Assembly (NCBI RefSeq): GCF_001277235.1
Contig: NZ_CP012266.1
Span: forward strand, 3,782,001-3,846,000
Length of the DNA: 64,000 nt
DNA from: Cronobacter dublinensis subsp. dublinensis LMG 23823
Lineage (GTDB): Bacteria > Pseudomonadota > Gammaproteobacteria > Enterobacterales > Enterobacteriaceae
Direction: 5' to 3'
Positions 8,338-17,381 of this stretch are shown piece by piece. The notes beneath the pieces were generated by a model. It was not told the origin of the DNA, ran no database searches, and was given only the letters and a program-made list of their open reading frames with translations. Every line of letters begins with the position of its first letter. The stretch's first letter is position 1. Position numbers and translations under genes: made by a program.

Positions 8338-8676
8338 TCAGGGATTGGCATATTCGAGGATCTCTTCGCCCATCAGCGTACAGTCGCTGAGAAAAAGAAA
8401 TCGCATCCGATATTTCCCTTTATAAATCGTTCCCCAGACCTGTAATACATCGAAATAGTGCGCGCGGTTTTCCGGGTTGCGCATTCTGGCAAGCGGCGTC
8501 ACGTTATTATCAATGTCGGCGCGGTCGTCATTATCCCGATAAAAGGCCAGCAGCTTTTTAGCTTCGGTTACTGCCTGCGCTTTGCACGTCATAGCTGATT
8601 TTTTCTGCGCGGCCTGGATGTGAAAAGGCAGCGTGATTAAAACAGCTGTGATGATAACTACAAAACTCTTCATCAT
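8338..8676 (-). CDS. Small secreted protein of unknown function
   Basis: This 112-residue protein begins with a typical signal peptide (MMKSFVVIITAVLITLPFHIQAAQ, cleavage probably after residue 22 or 23). The mature part has exactly two cysteines (residues 31 and 99), consistent with one periplasmic disulfide, and a charged middle region (FYRDNDDRADIDNN). I do not recognise a family. The coding region ends 24 bp after the duplicated tRNA segment, so it lies at the edge of a possible integration site. Low GC compared with neighbours is visible in the first half. Confidence 0.6.
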   Translation of the reverse strand: MMKSFVVIITAVLITLPFHIQAAQKKSAMTCKAQAVTEAKKLLAFYRDNDDRADIDNNVTPLARMRNPENRAHYFDVLQVWGTIYKGKYRMRFLFLSDCTLMGEEILEYANP

Positions 8677-8842
8677 TATCTCTGATTGTCTTCTTGCCCC
8701 TGTCGGGGTTCCCTGTTTTCAGCCAGCCATCCTATACGGGTATGACGCTAATTAAATGCCCTGCCCCACGCGTAACAGGCCGTGGCCTGATGCTGGCCTC
8801 CCTCTGCGCGCTATCTTTTTCGCATCACTGATTGGTTTTTTC

Positions 8843-9682
8843 TCACCGGCAAACCGGCGTTTTCGCAAGTAACTCTGGCCACTGCGCCGCCCAGTCAGAA
8901 CCATGGTTCATCCCCGGTACGACCTCAACCTGCGCGCAGCGCTCGCCTGCCGCCTGTTGAAAACGCGTCGCGACAGCGGGCGGCACCGTGTCGTCATCCG
9001 CACCGCTGAAATGCCTCTGCGGCAGGTTCGCAAGCATCACTGCCACGTCTGCCGCGCTTTGCGCATCCGGCATGGCCGAGACGCGGTGTAGCGCGTTCAC
9101 GTATGCGACATCCAGGTTCCCCGCCACCGTGCGCAGCGACACCACGTCCGTACGCCTTGCCGCAAGCAGCGCGGCAATATTTCCACCGCCGGAATAGCCC
9201 ACCAGCTCAATACGAGCCTGCGGGTAGCGCTGCACAATTTGGCTTAAGACCTCATCCATCGCCTGCACGATCTCCGGCGAGAAGCGTTGATCGGTCCAGA
9301 GATGAACGTTGCAGGCGGGCGGCAATGGCAGGCCGATAAACTGACACGGACGAGCCATATACAGGACATTCGCAGACGGATCCGCCGCTGCGAGCTTCAG
9401 CCCTACGGGGTTGTGCGGCGTCGGGTCGTCAGAGGGTCGCGAGCGGCTCACCCATGCAAACCCGTCACCCTCGATGTAAACGCGCAAACGCGTGACCGGC
9501 GGCGTTATGCGCTGCCAGGTACGCAGCGGTAAGCCGCGCGCAAAAAAATTTTTGCCGATGAGATCACGTTTTGTAGCCTGCGCATCGGCGTCTTCACGAA
9601 AATTTTTACCGGCACATCCGGCTAAAAATAAAGCCATACTAATCAATAGTACACCTGTAAAAGCGAGGTCATTTTTAGCCAT
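8843..9682 (-). CDS. Alpha/beta-hydrolase lipoprotein
   Basis: This 279-residue protein has a lipoprotein signal with lipobox LAGC (cysteine 23), so it should be anchored to a membrane facing the periplasm. The rest is an alpha/beta-hydrolase domain: an oxyanion-side segment RVYIEGDGFAW, the nucleophile elbow GYSGGG, an acidic stretch GADDDTVP and the histidine in GMNHGSDW form a plausible Ser-Asp-His triad. Substrate is unknown; esterase or lipase-like activity is inferred from the fold alone. It is divergent from the autotransporter gene, with 198 bp between them. Confidence 0.75.
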   Translation of the reverse strand: MAKNDLAFTGVLLISMALFLAGCAGKNFREDADAQATKRDLIGKNFFARGLPLRTWQRITPPVTRLRVYIEGDGFAWVSRSRPSDDPTPHNPVGLKLAAADPSANVLYMARPCQFIGLPLPPACNVHLWTDQRFSPEIVQAMDEVLSQIVQRYPQARIELVGYSGGGNIAALLAARRTDVVSLRTVAGNLDVAYVNALHRVSAMPDAQSAADVAVMLANLPQRHFSGADDDTVPPAVATRFQQAAGERCAQVEVVPGMNHGSDWAAQWPELLAKTPVCR

Positions 9683-9790
9683 TGTTCCTGCCCTGTACCC
9701 GTTTTATTTCACTTAAGTCCTAAAGTTCCGCCCGTCGTGCGCCGAAAATAGTTCACGACCGCTTATTGTTTTCTTTGCAAGCAAATGTAT

Positions 9791-9822
9791 ATTTCGTAGC
9801 GAAATGTAATCAGATTAATCTG
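9791..9822. promoter_or_regulatory. Two palindromes in the autotransporter/lipoprotein promoter region
   Basis: ATTTCGTAGCGAAAT (9791-9805) has perfect 6-bp arms around TAG, and CAGATTAATCTG (9811-9822) is a perfect 12-bp palindrome. They sit 59-90 bp upstream of the autotransporter start in an AT-rich stretch, a place suited to operators. No regulator gene lies next to them, so the binding protein is unknown. Confidence 0.45.
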
Positions 9823-9880
9823 AAGATAGCATATAACGGCCGTTCCCCTTAACCTGAAGCGCAGCGTCGCACGGTACATC

Positions 9881-12800
9881 ATGAAGAAATCACGTTTTAG
9901 CCAGCAAGGCACCCTGCTGGTAGCGTTAACCTCTGCGCAAGGACTGCTGGCACCTTATGCCTTTGCAGTATCGAGCGACTATGTCATTTCCGGCCAGCAA
10001 TCTGATGTTCAGATCTCAAGCTCCTATAGCCTGGTTCAGGTAACGAATACTGGTTCTGCGCTTAGCAGCGCCGGTTCGGCGCTCAGTATTGGGCAGGGCG
10101 TTGCGGTCACGTTACTTGATAACGATGGCGTCATTTCCGCTGAAGGCAACAGCCAAAATACTGACACCTATTCTTACGGCCTGAAAAACGAAGGTACGAT
10201 CGATACTATCGATAACTCTGGCAGCATTAAAATGGCCTCTGCCAGCAACAATTATTATTCCGGCAGCGCGGTTAACCTGACCGAAACAAGCCAGGTAGGC
10301 ACGCTTATCAACAGCGGTACGATTGAAGGCCCTGACACCTACTACAATTATGGCGGCAACTATAGCCAGGGCGGCATTACTAATAGCGGTACGCTCGGGA
10401 CACTGAAGAATATTTCATCAGGCGTGATTACGGGTAGAACCGGCGTGAGTAACCTCGGCAAAATCGATCTGCTGGAAAACGCTGGCGTTATTAGTTCCAC
10501 GACCACCAACACCAGCGGGTATAATTATAATAACGGCGCAATTTATAATACCGGCACGATTAATACACTGCATAATACCGGCACCATCGGCAACATCAAC
10601 ACTAGCACCAGTTATTATAACTCAGGCATTTTCAATACCAACACGGGCATCATTAAATCGTTAACCAATGACGGCAAAATCGCCAGTAATTATGTCGGCG
10701 TGTATAACCTGGGCCAGATTGATACGCTGACTAATAATGGTGATATCTCTGGCAATTTAGTCGGTATTTACAACGGTAACACTAACAGCAACTCTACCGC
10801 TGCCAGCACCATTATTAACAATGGTACCGTCAGTGGCAGTTACGGCTTTTATGCAACCAATTATAACTCCCAGACGACCACCACGACGCTGATTAACAAC
10901 GGCACCATTACTGGCAGCACCCAGGGTGTTTACATCACCGGAAGTAATGGCGCCAGCAATGCCATTATCAATAACGGCACCATTACCGGTAAAGGCAATG
11001 CGATTTTTACCAATGGCACTAACGGCTCCGCGTTGACTATCACTAACAGCGGCATCATTGAAGGTAATATCTCCTCCAACAATGGCGCGGCACTGGAATT
11101 TATCGGCGGCACGGATAAACAGGGCGTGCTTACGGGTGTGCGTACCGTCGGCGATGACGAAACGGCGTCCAGCACGAACGGCATCGGTACGATTGCCAGC
11201 AACAGCGACGTTATCTTCCGCTCCGGCTCAATGCTGCTGAACGATAATATCAACGTTGCCAGCCTCACCACGCACAGCCTCTCAAGCGATGACAGCACCG
11301 CCACCGTCGGCACTGTGCTTAACGATGCGGCGCAGCTTCAGATTAACGCCCCGATCGCCATCACCGGCAATTACCATCAAAACGCCGGCGCGGCGCTGAT
11401 CGTTGGCGTGAGCGACACAGCCTCCGCGAGCGGCGATATCGCCCAGGATACCAGCTATGGCCGCCTGAACGTCACAGGCTCTGCGACCGTGGATCAAGGC
11501 TCCAGCATATCGCTTACCCGCACCGGCAATACCTATAAGTTCGCGCCCGGCCAGCGCTATGTCGTTATCAACGCTAACAGCAACGGCACGAACTATAACG
11601 CGGACAAACTGGCTTATAAGGCAGTGGGCTATGCCGGTAAAGTCACGGGTTCAACCTATGTTGACGAGACCAACAGCGCGCTGGTCGTTCAGCTTGAAAA
11701 AGCGCCGACGCCGCCTGTGCCCGGAACGCCAACCGTCCCAGGAAACCCTACTACCCCTACCGTGCCGGGCAAACCGCCTGTGGTAGTGAAACCGCCAGTG
11801 GTTGTGAAACCGCCTGTGGCACCGGTCACCGGGCCTGAGCGAGCCACCACCTCGAACGCGACGTCGTCGCTGAATGGCCTCGCCAGTTACTCCGGCATCG
11901 CGCCACAGCTGCTTGAGCTGTACAACGCATCACTGGCGATTGAGGGCACGAAGGAAGCCAACCGCGTAGGCGAGCGTCTTTCCACCAGCCAGAACATCAA
12001 CGTCAGCACGGCGAGCGGCGTGGCGACCTCCACCGCAATGGGTGTCGTCGGCAACCATCTGGATACCATCCGCAGTCCGCAAACGGCGGGCCTGAGCGGC
12101 GTGTCAACCGGTGACGGCTACAGTGACTGGATCGTCTGGGCGCAACCGTACGGCGGCTATACCCGTCAGGACAGCACCAGTGAAGTGAGCGGTTACAGCG
12201 CGAAATTTGGCGGCCTGCTGTTTGGCGCAGACCGTACCGTCGCAGAAGACTGGCGCGTGGGTGCGGCGCTGAACTACAGCAACACCTCCGTACACGGTAA
12301 AGACAACCTGACCGGCAACAACTCAACGGCGAATAACTATGGCGTGATTGGCTATGCTGGCTACTCCGGTGACCCGTGGTTTGTGAACCTGTCTGCCGCG
12401 CTGACCCGTCAGAACTACGACACCGTGCGTCGCGCAGACTTCACCGGTTTCTCCGGTACGGCCAACGGCAAGTTCAACGGCCAGTCTGTGACGCTGCAAA
12501 GCGAATTCGGCTACCCGTTCACGCTGCCTGCTGCGGTGGTGATCACCCCGATGGCGGGCCTGACTTACGGTTATCAGCACGTCGATGGCTATAAAGAGAG
12601 CGGCGGCAACGGCATGGCGCTGGACGTAGGTTCATCGCACTCGCAGTCGGTCACAAGCGATCTTGGCACTCGCATCGAGAAAGGCTTCGATACCGGTCTT
12701 GGCCGCCTGACCCCGTTCGCGCAGGTCTCCTGGATCCACCAGTATGACAACCGCCGTACGAGCAACACCGCGACCTACGCCGCCGATACCATTGGCGAGA

Positions 12801-12970
12801 CGCAGTTCACCACCAAAGGTGCCGCGCCGGTTAAGGATATGGCGGGTCTGTCGGTCGGCAGCACGCTGTTTAACGCCAGTGACCTGAGCATTGACGCGCG
12901 TTATGACCTCCAGGCCGCCGAGCGTTACCAGGCACACACCTTCAGCCTGCGCCTGAACAAATCGTTCTAA
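9881..12970 (+). CDS. Type Va autotransporter with repeat-rich passenger
   Basis: This 1029-residue protein is a classical autotransporter. Residues 1-29 form a signal peptide ending in YAFA. The passenger (about 30-605) is dominated by short imperfect repeats built on NSGTI, NNGTITG and LTNNG, which suits a right-handed beta-helix. A proline-rich linker at about 607-650 contains the repeated phrase KPPVVV. The outer-membrane beta-barrel occupies about 745-1029 and ends SLRLNKSF with the expected terminal phenylalanine. I saw no cysteine and no protease triad, so it is more likely an adhesin or aggregation factor than an enzyme, but that is inference. It is monocistronic and followed by a strong terminator. 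Confidence 0.92.
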   Translation: MKKSRFSQQGTLLVALTSAQGLLAPYAFAVSSDYVISGQQSDVQISSSYSLVQVTNTGSALSSAGSALSIGQGVAVTLLDNDGVISAEGNSQNTDTYSYGLKNEGTIDTIDNSGSIKMASASNNYYSGSAVNLTETSQVGTLINSGTIEGPDTYYNYGGNYSQGGITNSGTLGTLKNISSGVITGRTGVSNLGKIDLLENAGVISSTTTNTSGYNYNNGAIYNTGTINTLHNTGTIGNINTSTSYYNSGIFNTNTGIIKSLTNDGKIASNYVGVYNLGQIDTLTNNGDISGNLVGIYNGNTNSNSTAASTIINNGTVSGSYGFYATNYNSQTTTTTLINNGTITGSTQGVYITGSNGASNAIINNGTITGKGNAIFTNGTNGSALTITNSGIIEGNISSNNGAALEFIGGTDKQGVLTGVRTVGDDETASSTNGIGTIASNSDVIFRSGSMLLNDNINVASLTTHSLSSDDSTATVGTVLNDAAQLQINAPIAITGNYHQNAGAALIVGVSDTASASGDIAQDTSYGRLNVTGSATVDQGSSISLTRTGNTYKFAPGQRYVVINANSNGTNYNADKLAYKAVGYAGKVTGSTYVDETNSALVVQLEKAPTPPVPGTPTVPGNPTTPTVPGKPPVVVKPPVVVKPPVAPVTGPERATTSNATSSLNGLASYSGIAPQLLELYNASLAIEGTKEANRVGERLSTSQNINVSTASGVATSTAMGVVGNHLDTIRSPQTAGLSGVSTGDGYSDWIVWAQPYGGYTRQDSTSEVSGYSAKFGGLLFGADRTVAEDWRVGAALNYSNTSVHGKDNLTGNNSTANNYGVIGYAGYSGDPWFVNLSAALTRQNYDTVRRADFTGFSGTANGKFNGQSVTLQSEFGYPFTLPAAVVITPMAGLTYGYQHVDGYKESGGNGMALDVGSSHSQSVTSDLGTRIEKGFDTGLGRLTPFAQVSWIHQYDNRRTSNTATYAADTIGETQFTTKGAAPVKDMAGLSVGSTLFNASDLSIDARYDLQAAERYQAHTFSLRLNKSF

Positions 12971-12990
12971 GCGCTGACGCTGAACACTCA

Positions 12991-13014
12991 CGGGGCCACG
13001 CGGCCCCGTTTTTT
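12991..13014 (+). terminator. Terminator after the autotransporter gene
   Basis: CGGGGCC-ACGC-GGCCCCG followed by TTTTTT, 20 bp after the stop codon. Confidence 0.9.
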
Positions 13015-13229
13015 ATTTCAGGCGTCCCACGTTTCGCTCTCCCGTCTCACGATACGCCCTCTCCTCTGCGGCCCGATCCCACGCGGCGCGCGTTTCATCA
13101 TGAGCCCGGCCGTAATCCATCTAAAATGAATAAGATAACGTTCACCTGGCGCGCCGTCAGAAGGCCGCGCGGCGCAGCATCAACGTTGCTGGTTTACGCT
13201 TTTCACCTGGCCGTTGTGAAGGATCGCTG

Positions 13230-13847
13230 ATGAAAACCTCTCGTCCCTTTTATCTCAGCGCAGGCGTTGCGCTGCTGGCGCTGCTGCTGGTCATCACCGC
13301 GCTGACCACCGGGCGCAGGCTAACCTGGCTTATGGAAGTGATGCCGGTGCTTATCGTGGCGCCGGTGCTGTGGCTCACCGCGAAGCGCTATCCGCTGACG
13401 CCGCTGCTGTATGCGTTGGTTTTTATGGGATGCGTGTCGCTTATCGTCGGCGGGATGTATTCCTATGCACGCGTGCCCGCCGGGTTTGCGGTGCAGGAGT
13501 GGTTCGGGCTTGCCCGCAACCCTTACGACCGCTTCGGGCATATTTTGCAGGGGCTCGTTATCTCAATGGCGGCGCGGGAAGTACTGGCGCGCGGCGGCTA
13601 CCGGTTCGGGGCAAAGATGCTGGCGTGCCTGGTCTGTTGCGTGACGCTCGCCGTCAGCGCGTTTTATGAGCTGATTGAATGGTGGGTGGCGCTGGCGCTC
13701 GGTAAAGACGCCGATGATTTTCTCGGCACCCAGGGTGATGAATGGGATACGCAGGCGGATATGCTCTGCGCGCTGGCAGGCGCCTTTATCACGGTATTCG
13801 CGCTGGGCCGCTGGCATACGCGCCAGCTGCGGCGCTTTGTGCATTAA
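13230..13847 (+). CDS. yjdF: DUF2238 inner-membrane protein
   Basis: This 205-residue protein has about six membrane segments and the conserved features of the YjdF/DUF2238 family: NPYDRFGHILQGLV in the middle, FYELIEWW, and GTQGDEWDTQADM near the C-terminus. The conserved His, Glu and Asp residues lie at membrane borders, but the function of the family is not established. ATG 13230 follows a GGATCG just upstream. It is convergent with the LacI-type regulator and shares a bidirectional terminator with it. Confidence 0.88.
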   Translation: MKTSRPFYLSAGVALLALLLVITALTTGRRLTWLMEVMPVLIVAPVLWLTAKRYPLTPLLYALVFMGCVSLIVGGMYSYARVPAGFAVQEWFGLARNPYDRFGHILQGLVISMAAREVLARGGYRFGAKMLACLVCCVTLAVSAFYELIEWWVALALGKDADDFLGTQGDEWDTQADMLCALAGAFITVFALGRWHTRQLRRFVH

Positions 13848-13860
13848 CGCCCCCCCATTA

Positions 13861-13884
13861 AAAAGCCGCCCGCAGGCGGCTTTT
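13861..13884. terminator. Bidirectional terminator between yjdF and the LacI-type gene
   Basis: AAAAGCCGCC-CGCA-GGCGGCTTTT, symmetric with A- and T-runs on both sides; it serves both convergent genes. Confidence 0.88.
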
Positions 13885-13887
13885 ATT

Positions 13888-14841
13888 TTAGCGCTTAGGG
13901 ATTTCCGGCAGGAATAAGTCGCCCCGCAGCACGCCGCTGCCGAGCACATCCTGCGTTTTCTCATTCAGCCAGCCGACAATTCGCGCGGCCATCACATCCA
14001 TCGAATACTCGATAGCCGGGATCGTCGGGATGCCTGGCATATGCAGCGTGCCCGCGAGGCTAAAGACCATGATCTCTTCCGGCACCGACTTATTAAACGC
14101 CTGGAGCTGCGGGATGACACGCTGCGCCTCCTGATCGTCGGCCACCAGCAGCGCGTTGAAGTTCACCGTCGTGGCGTTGTTGAGCAACTCCTGCAACGCC
14201 ACCGACGATGAGGTCGCGTCCATCAACACCAGATTGCGGTTAAACGGCAGGAAGTTGCGCTCCAGCGCCAGCTTATAACCGAGCAGCACCTGATCGGCGA
14301 AGCCGCTGCCGTGGGGGTAAATGAGCGCAATCTGGCGTCGGTTCTGACGAATCAGATAGTTACAGGCGGTTTCCACGGCGAACGCATGATCGTACTGGAG
14401 ACTGGGGGCGTTTTCGCTCTCCATGCAGTCCACCAGGATCACATTTTCCTGCGTGATGTTTAACGGAAACCGCGCGCCGATGATCAGCACGTCGTCGCAC
14501 AGGCCGCTGGTCAGTTCGTCGAGCGCCTGCATCACCTCCTGCTTGCTGTTGGCGAAGCGCAGCAGCAGGTGTTTCTGATGCTGGCTGAGCTGTTTTTCCA
14601 GCGCGTAGAGGTAACCGGTGGTCTGGTTGATATTATCCTGCGCGCAAATCACGCCGATGCAGCCAGTGCTCTGGCTTAACAGCGACTGCGCGATGACGTT
14701 AGGGCGGTAGTTGAGTTCATCCACCGCTTTCAACACCGCCTGACGGCTGGCTTCCTTCACGCCGCGCGATCCGCTCAACACCCGAGACACCGTGGCTTTC
14801 GACACCCCGGCTAAACGCGATACGTCGTTGATTGTTGACAT
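13888..14841 (-). CDS. LacI/GalR-family regulator of the adjacent PTS operon
   Basis: This 317-residue repressor has an N-terminal LacI-type helix-turn-helix (TINDVSRLAGVSKATVSRVL, residues 3-22), a hinge helix region NVIAQSLLSQ and a periplasmic-binding-like effector domain. It is divergent from a lactose/cellobiose-class PTS operon with 290 bp between them, where three LacI-type palindromes are visible, one of them close to its own start. Local repression of the PTS genes, relieved by the transported sugar or its phosphate, is the natural inference. AscG and CelR-type regulators are the nearest comparisons I can offer. Confidence 0.88.
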   Translation of the reverse strand: MSTINDVSRLAGVSKATVSRVLSGSRGVKEASRQAVLKAVDELNYRPNVIAQSLLSQSTGCIGVICAQDNINQTTGYLYALEKQLSQHQKHLLLRFANSKQEVMQALDELTSGLCDDVLIIGARFPLNITQENVILVDCMESENAPSLQYDHAFAVETACNYLIRQNRRQIALIYPHGSGFADQVLLGYKLALERNFLPFNRNLVLMDATSSSVALQELLNNATTVNFNALLVADDQEAQRVIPQLQAFNKSVPEEIMVFSLAGTLHMPGIPTIPAIEYSMDVMAARIVGWLNEKTQDVLGSGVLRGDLFLPEIPKR

Positions 14842-14854
14842 CTTTTTCCCCTGA

Positions 14855-14872
14855 CAGAAACCTGGTTTTCTG
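14855..14872. promoter_or_regulatory. LacI-type palindrome near the regulator start
   Basis: CAGAAACCTGGTTTTCTG has perfect 6-bp arms (CAGAAA/TTTCTG) around a 6-bp centre. It lies 13 bp upstream of the regulator start codon, suggesting autoregulation. Confidence 0.5.
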
Positions 14873-14939
14873 CGTCAAACTTTCATCAAAAATCGTTCAG
14901 ATGATAACCGGCTGAAGTATATCTGTTTCCCGAAATCAT

Positions 14940-14954
14940 GGAAACCGATTTTCC
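14940..14954. promoter_or_regulatory. LacI-type operator-like palindrome 1
   Basis: GGAAACCGATTTTCC has 5-bp arms GGAAA/TTTCC with a CG-containing centre, the usual pattern for GalR/LacI-family sites. It is paired with a stronger site at 15065. Confidence 0.55.
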
Positions 14955-15064
14955 GTTTCGTATCCGTGTCACGAATTTCACCTGAAAAGCTGTGATGCAA
15001 ATCCAATTAATCCGCGCGATAAGCGGGAGATCATGATAGGGCTCACACTTCCATTTTTTATAAA

Positions 15065-15080
15065 TGGAAATCGGTTTCCA
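15065..15080. promoter_or_regulatory. LacI-type operator-like palindrome 2
   Basis: TGGAAATCGGTTTCCA has perfect 6-bp arms around TCGG, 51 bp upstream of the IIB start and about 125 bp from the first site. Two spaced operators would allow looping repression. Confidence 0.65.
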
Positions 15081-15131
15081 TATCCTATCCAATCATCTCC
15101 GCAATAAGTTTTTACATTTAAGGATGAGGTC

Positions 15132-15446
15132 ATGTACAAGATTATGCTGTGTTGCTCTGCGGGAATGTCCACCAGTCTGCTGGTGAGGAAAATGGTGGAC
15201 GCGGCCCAGGAGCGGGACCTCCCGGTACAGATTGAAGCCTGGGGCGTTGCCGAATTTGATACGCAGTTTCCAAAATATCAGGTGGTACTGCTCGGGCCGC
15301 AAGTGAAGTATATGTTACCGACGCTGTCGCAAAAGGCTGCCGCTCACGGCATTCCTGTTCAGGCCATCGACATGATGGATTACGGAATGCAGCGTGGCGA
15401 CAAAGTGCTGGACTACGCGCTCTCGCTCATCGAAGCGGCGCATTAG
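15132..15446 (+). CDS. PTS enzyme IIB, lactose/cellobiose class
   Basis: This 104-residue cytoplasmic protein carries the phosphocysteine P-loop of the family, LCCSAGMSTSLLVRKM, with Cys8 the expected phosphorylated residue (Cys7 precedes it). Length and sequence resemble ChbB. It would pass phosphate from the IIA encoded two genes downstream to the sugar bound by the IIC. The start has an AAGGATG-type ribosome site just upstream. It is the first gene of a IIB-IIC-IIA-porin operon. Confidence 0.93.
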   Translation: MYKIMLCCSAGMSTSLLVRKMVDAAQERDLPVQIEAWGVAEFDTQFPKYQVVLLGPQVKYMLPTLSQKAAAHGIPVQAIDMMDYGMQRGDKVLDYALSLIEAAH

Positions 15447-15462
15447 AAACAGGATCTCGCCC

Positions 15463-16788
15463 ATGAGTTCTTTATATCAGTCGATGATTGCCGTCATTGA
15501 ACAGACGATCACTCCGCTCGCCGGAAAACTCGGCCAGCAGAAATATGTTATCGCCATTCGTGACGGCTTCACCGCGGCGCTGCCGTTTATGATTATCGGC
15601 TCGTTTATGCTGGTGTTTATCTTCCCGCCATTCTCCGCCGATACCACGGTTGGCTTCGCCCGCGCCTGGCTCGATTTCTCCGAGACTTACCGCGAGCAAC
15701 TGATGCTGCCCTTTAACCTCAGCATGGGCGTGATGACCTTTTTTATCTCGGTCGGGATAGGCGCGAGCCTGGGGCGTCAGTTCCAGCTCGACCCGGTGAT
15801 GTCCGGCCTGCTGGCCTTTATGGCGTTCCTGCTGGTCGCCGCCCCGTATGCCGACGGCAAAATCTCCACGCAATATCTCTCCGGCCAGGGCATTTTTACG
15901 GCGCTCATCACCGCCATCTATTCCACCCGCGTCTACGCGTGGCTCAAGCAGCATAAGGTGACGATTCGCCTGCCCAAAGAGGTGCCGACCGGCGTGGCGC
16001 GCTCTTTTGAAATTCTGATCCCGGTGATGGCGGTCATGGGCACGCTGCATCCGCTGAACCTGTTTATCGAAGCGCAGACCGGCATGATTATGCCGCAGGC
16101 GATTATGCATCTGCTGGAGCCGCTGGTTTCCGCCTCCGACTCCCTGCCTGCGGTGCTGCTCTCCGTGCTGCTGTGCCAGATCTTCTGGTTCGCGGGCATC
16201 CACGGCTCGCTTATTGTCACCGGCATTATGAACCCGTTCTGGATGGCGAACCTCTCCGCCAACCAGGCTGCGCTCGCCGCCGGCGCCGCGCTGCCGCACA
16301 CCTATCTGCAGGGCTTCTGGGACCACTACCTGCTGATTGGCGGCGTCGGCTCCACCCTGCCGCTGGCGTTCCTGCTGCTGAAAAGCCGCGTCACGCACCT
16401 GCGCACCATCGGCAAGATGGGCGTCGTGCCAAGCTTCTTTAATATCAACGAGCCCATCCTGTTTGGCGCGCCTATCATCATGAACCCGATGATGTTTCTC
16501 CCGTTCGTCTGCGTGCCGCTGGTGAACGCGGTACTCGCCTGGACCGCCACCCGGCTGGGCCTGATTGAACAGGTGGTGTCGCTCACCCCGTGGACGACGC
16601 CTGCGCCTATCGGCGCGTCCTGGGCCGCCAACTGGGCCTTTGCCCCGGTGGTCATGTGCCTGGTCTGCATGGTGATGTCGGCGCTCATTTACCTGCCTTT
16701 CCTGCGCGCCTATGAGCGGTCATTAATTAAAACTGAAGAGCTGAAGGCCCGTAACGCCGCCCCGACGGCGCAAACCGTCACCGGATAA
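15463..16788 (+). CDS. PTS enzyme IIC, lactose/cellobiose class
   Basis: This 441-residue polytopic membrane protein forms the sugar channel of the PTS. Typical segments are IRDGFTAALPFMIIGS near the N-terminus, FWFAGIHGSLIV in the middle and FNINEPILFGAPIIMNP towards the C-terminus, the last being the strongly conserved NEP motif of IIC-Cel/Chb. I chose ATG 15463 (MSSLYQSM), 16 bp after the IIB stop and with AGGATCTCGCCC ahead of it, over a longer frame that overlaps IIB. A beta-linked disaccharide is the likely substrate. Confidence 0.93.
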   Translation: MSSLYQSMIAVIEQTITPLAGKLGQQKYVIAIRDGFTAALPFMIIGSFMLVFIFPPFSADTTVGFARAWLDFSETYREQLMLPFNLSMGVMTFFISVGIGASLGRQFQLDPVMSGLLAFMAFLLVAAPYADGKISTQYLSGQGIFTALITAIYSTRVYAWLKQHKVTIRLPKEVPTGVARSFEILIPVMAVMGTLHPLNLFIEAQTGMIMPQAIMHLLEPLVSASDSLPAVLLSVLLCQIFWFAGIHGSLIVTGIMNPFWMANLSANQAALAAGAALPHTYLQGFWDHYLLIGGVGSTLPLAFLLLKSRVTHLRTIGKMGVVPSFFNINEPILFGAPIIMNPMMFLPFVCVPLVNAVLAWTATRLGLIEQVVSLTPWTTPAPIGASWAANWAFAPVVMCLVCMVMSALIYLPFLRAYERSLIKTEELKARNAAPTAQTVTG

Positions 16789-16926
16789 TCATCGCCGCGC
16801 TAAGGACAGCGCATTATCCAGACGGGAGCGGAAAACCGTATCCGAAATACACGCGTGGCGAATTGCGCCATGCGGGGGCGGCTGCGCCCGCGTTATTTCC
16901 CTTTAACAGATGAAGAGTAATCAATA

Positions 16927-17232
16927 ATGATGGCACTGGAAGAAGCGGTAATGGAAATCATCGTCAATGCGGGGCAGTCGCGCAGCCTCTGTTTTGAAGC
17001 GCTGCACGCCGCCCGCGCCGGGAATTTCACCGAGGCGCAGCAGCTGCTGCGCGAGGCAGACGGCTACGCCCGTCAAGCGCACCAGATGCAGACGAAGCTT
17101 ATTGAGCAAGACGCCGGAGAAGGCCGCCAGCCGATGACGTTAATTATGGTGCACGCGCAGGATCATTTAATGAATTCCCTGCTGGCGCGTGAATTTTCTG
17201 AAGAGCTGATGCATTTATATCAGCGTCAGTAA
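16927..17232 (+). CDS. PTS enzyme IIA, lactose/cellobiose class
   Basis: This 101-residue, all-helical protein resembles ChbA and LacF. The phosphorylated histidine is expected at residue 76 in LIMVHAQDHLMNSLLAREF. It accepts phosphate from HPr and gives it to IIB Cys8. It starts at ATG 16927, with ATG 16930 also possible, 138 bp after the IIC stop; the long gap has no evident terminator, so it is probably in the same operon. Confidence 0.92.
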   Translation: MMALEEAVMEIIVNAGQSRSLCFEALHAARAGNFTEAQQLLREADGYARQAHQMQTKLIEQDAGEGRQPMTLIMVHAQDHLMNSLLAREFSEELMHLYQRQ

Positions 17233-17381
17233 ATAAGAATTGCCGTGGATAAATATCCGGGTTGCGATAAATAGCTGTACCTGAAACGACGTAAATAGTT
17301 TTCCCGATGATAGCGCATTAATTCTGGCTCGCCAGAAGGGAAAGCTGTTGTCTTAATAATAGTAACGATAAAGAGATAATT

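Noticed and set aside
7896..8445. Two rightward open frames across the tRNA-Phe region
   Set aside because: They read through the tRNA and the duplicated terminator, repeat the same sequence twice, and have no family similarity.
15472..16398. 308-codon leftward frame opposite the PTS IIC gene
   Set aside because: Antisense shadow with Gln/Arg/His-rich composition; IIC on the other strand has clear family motifs.
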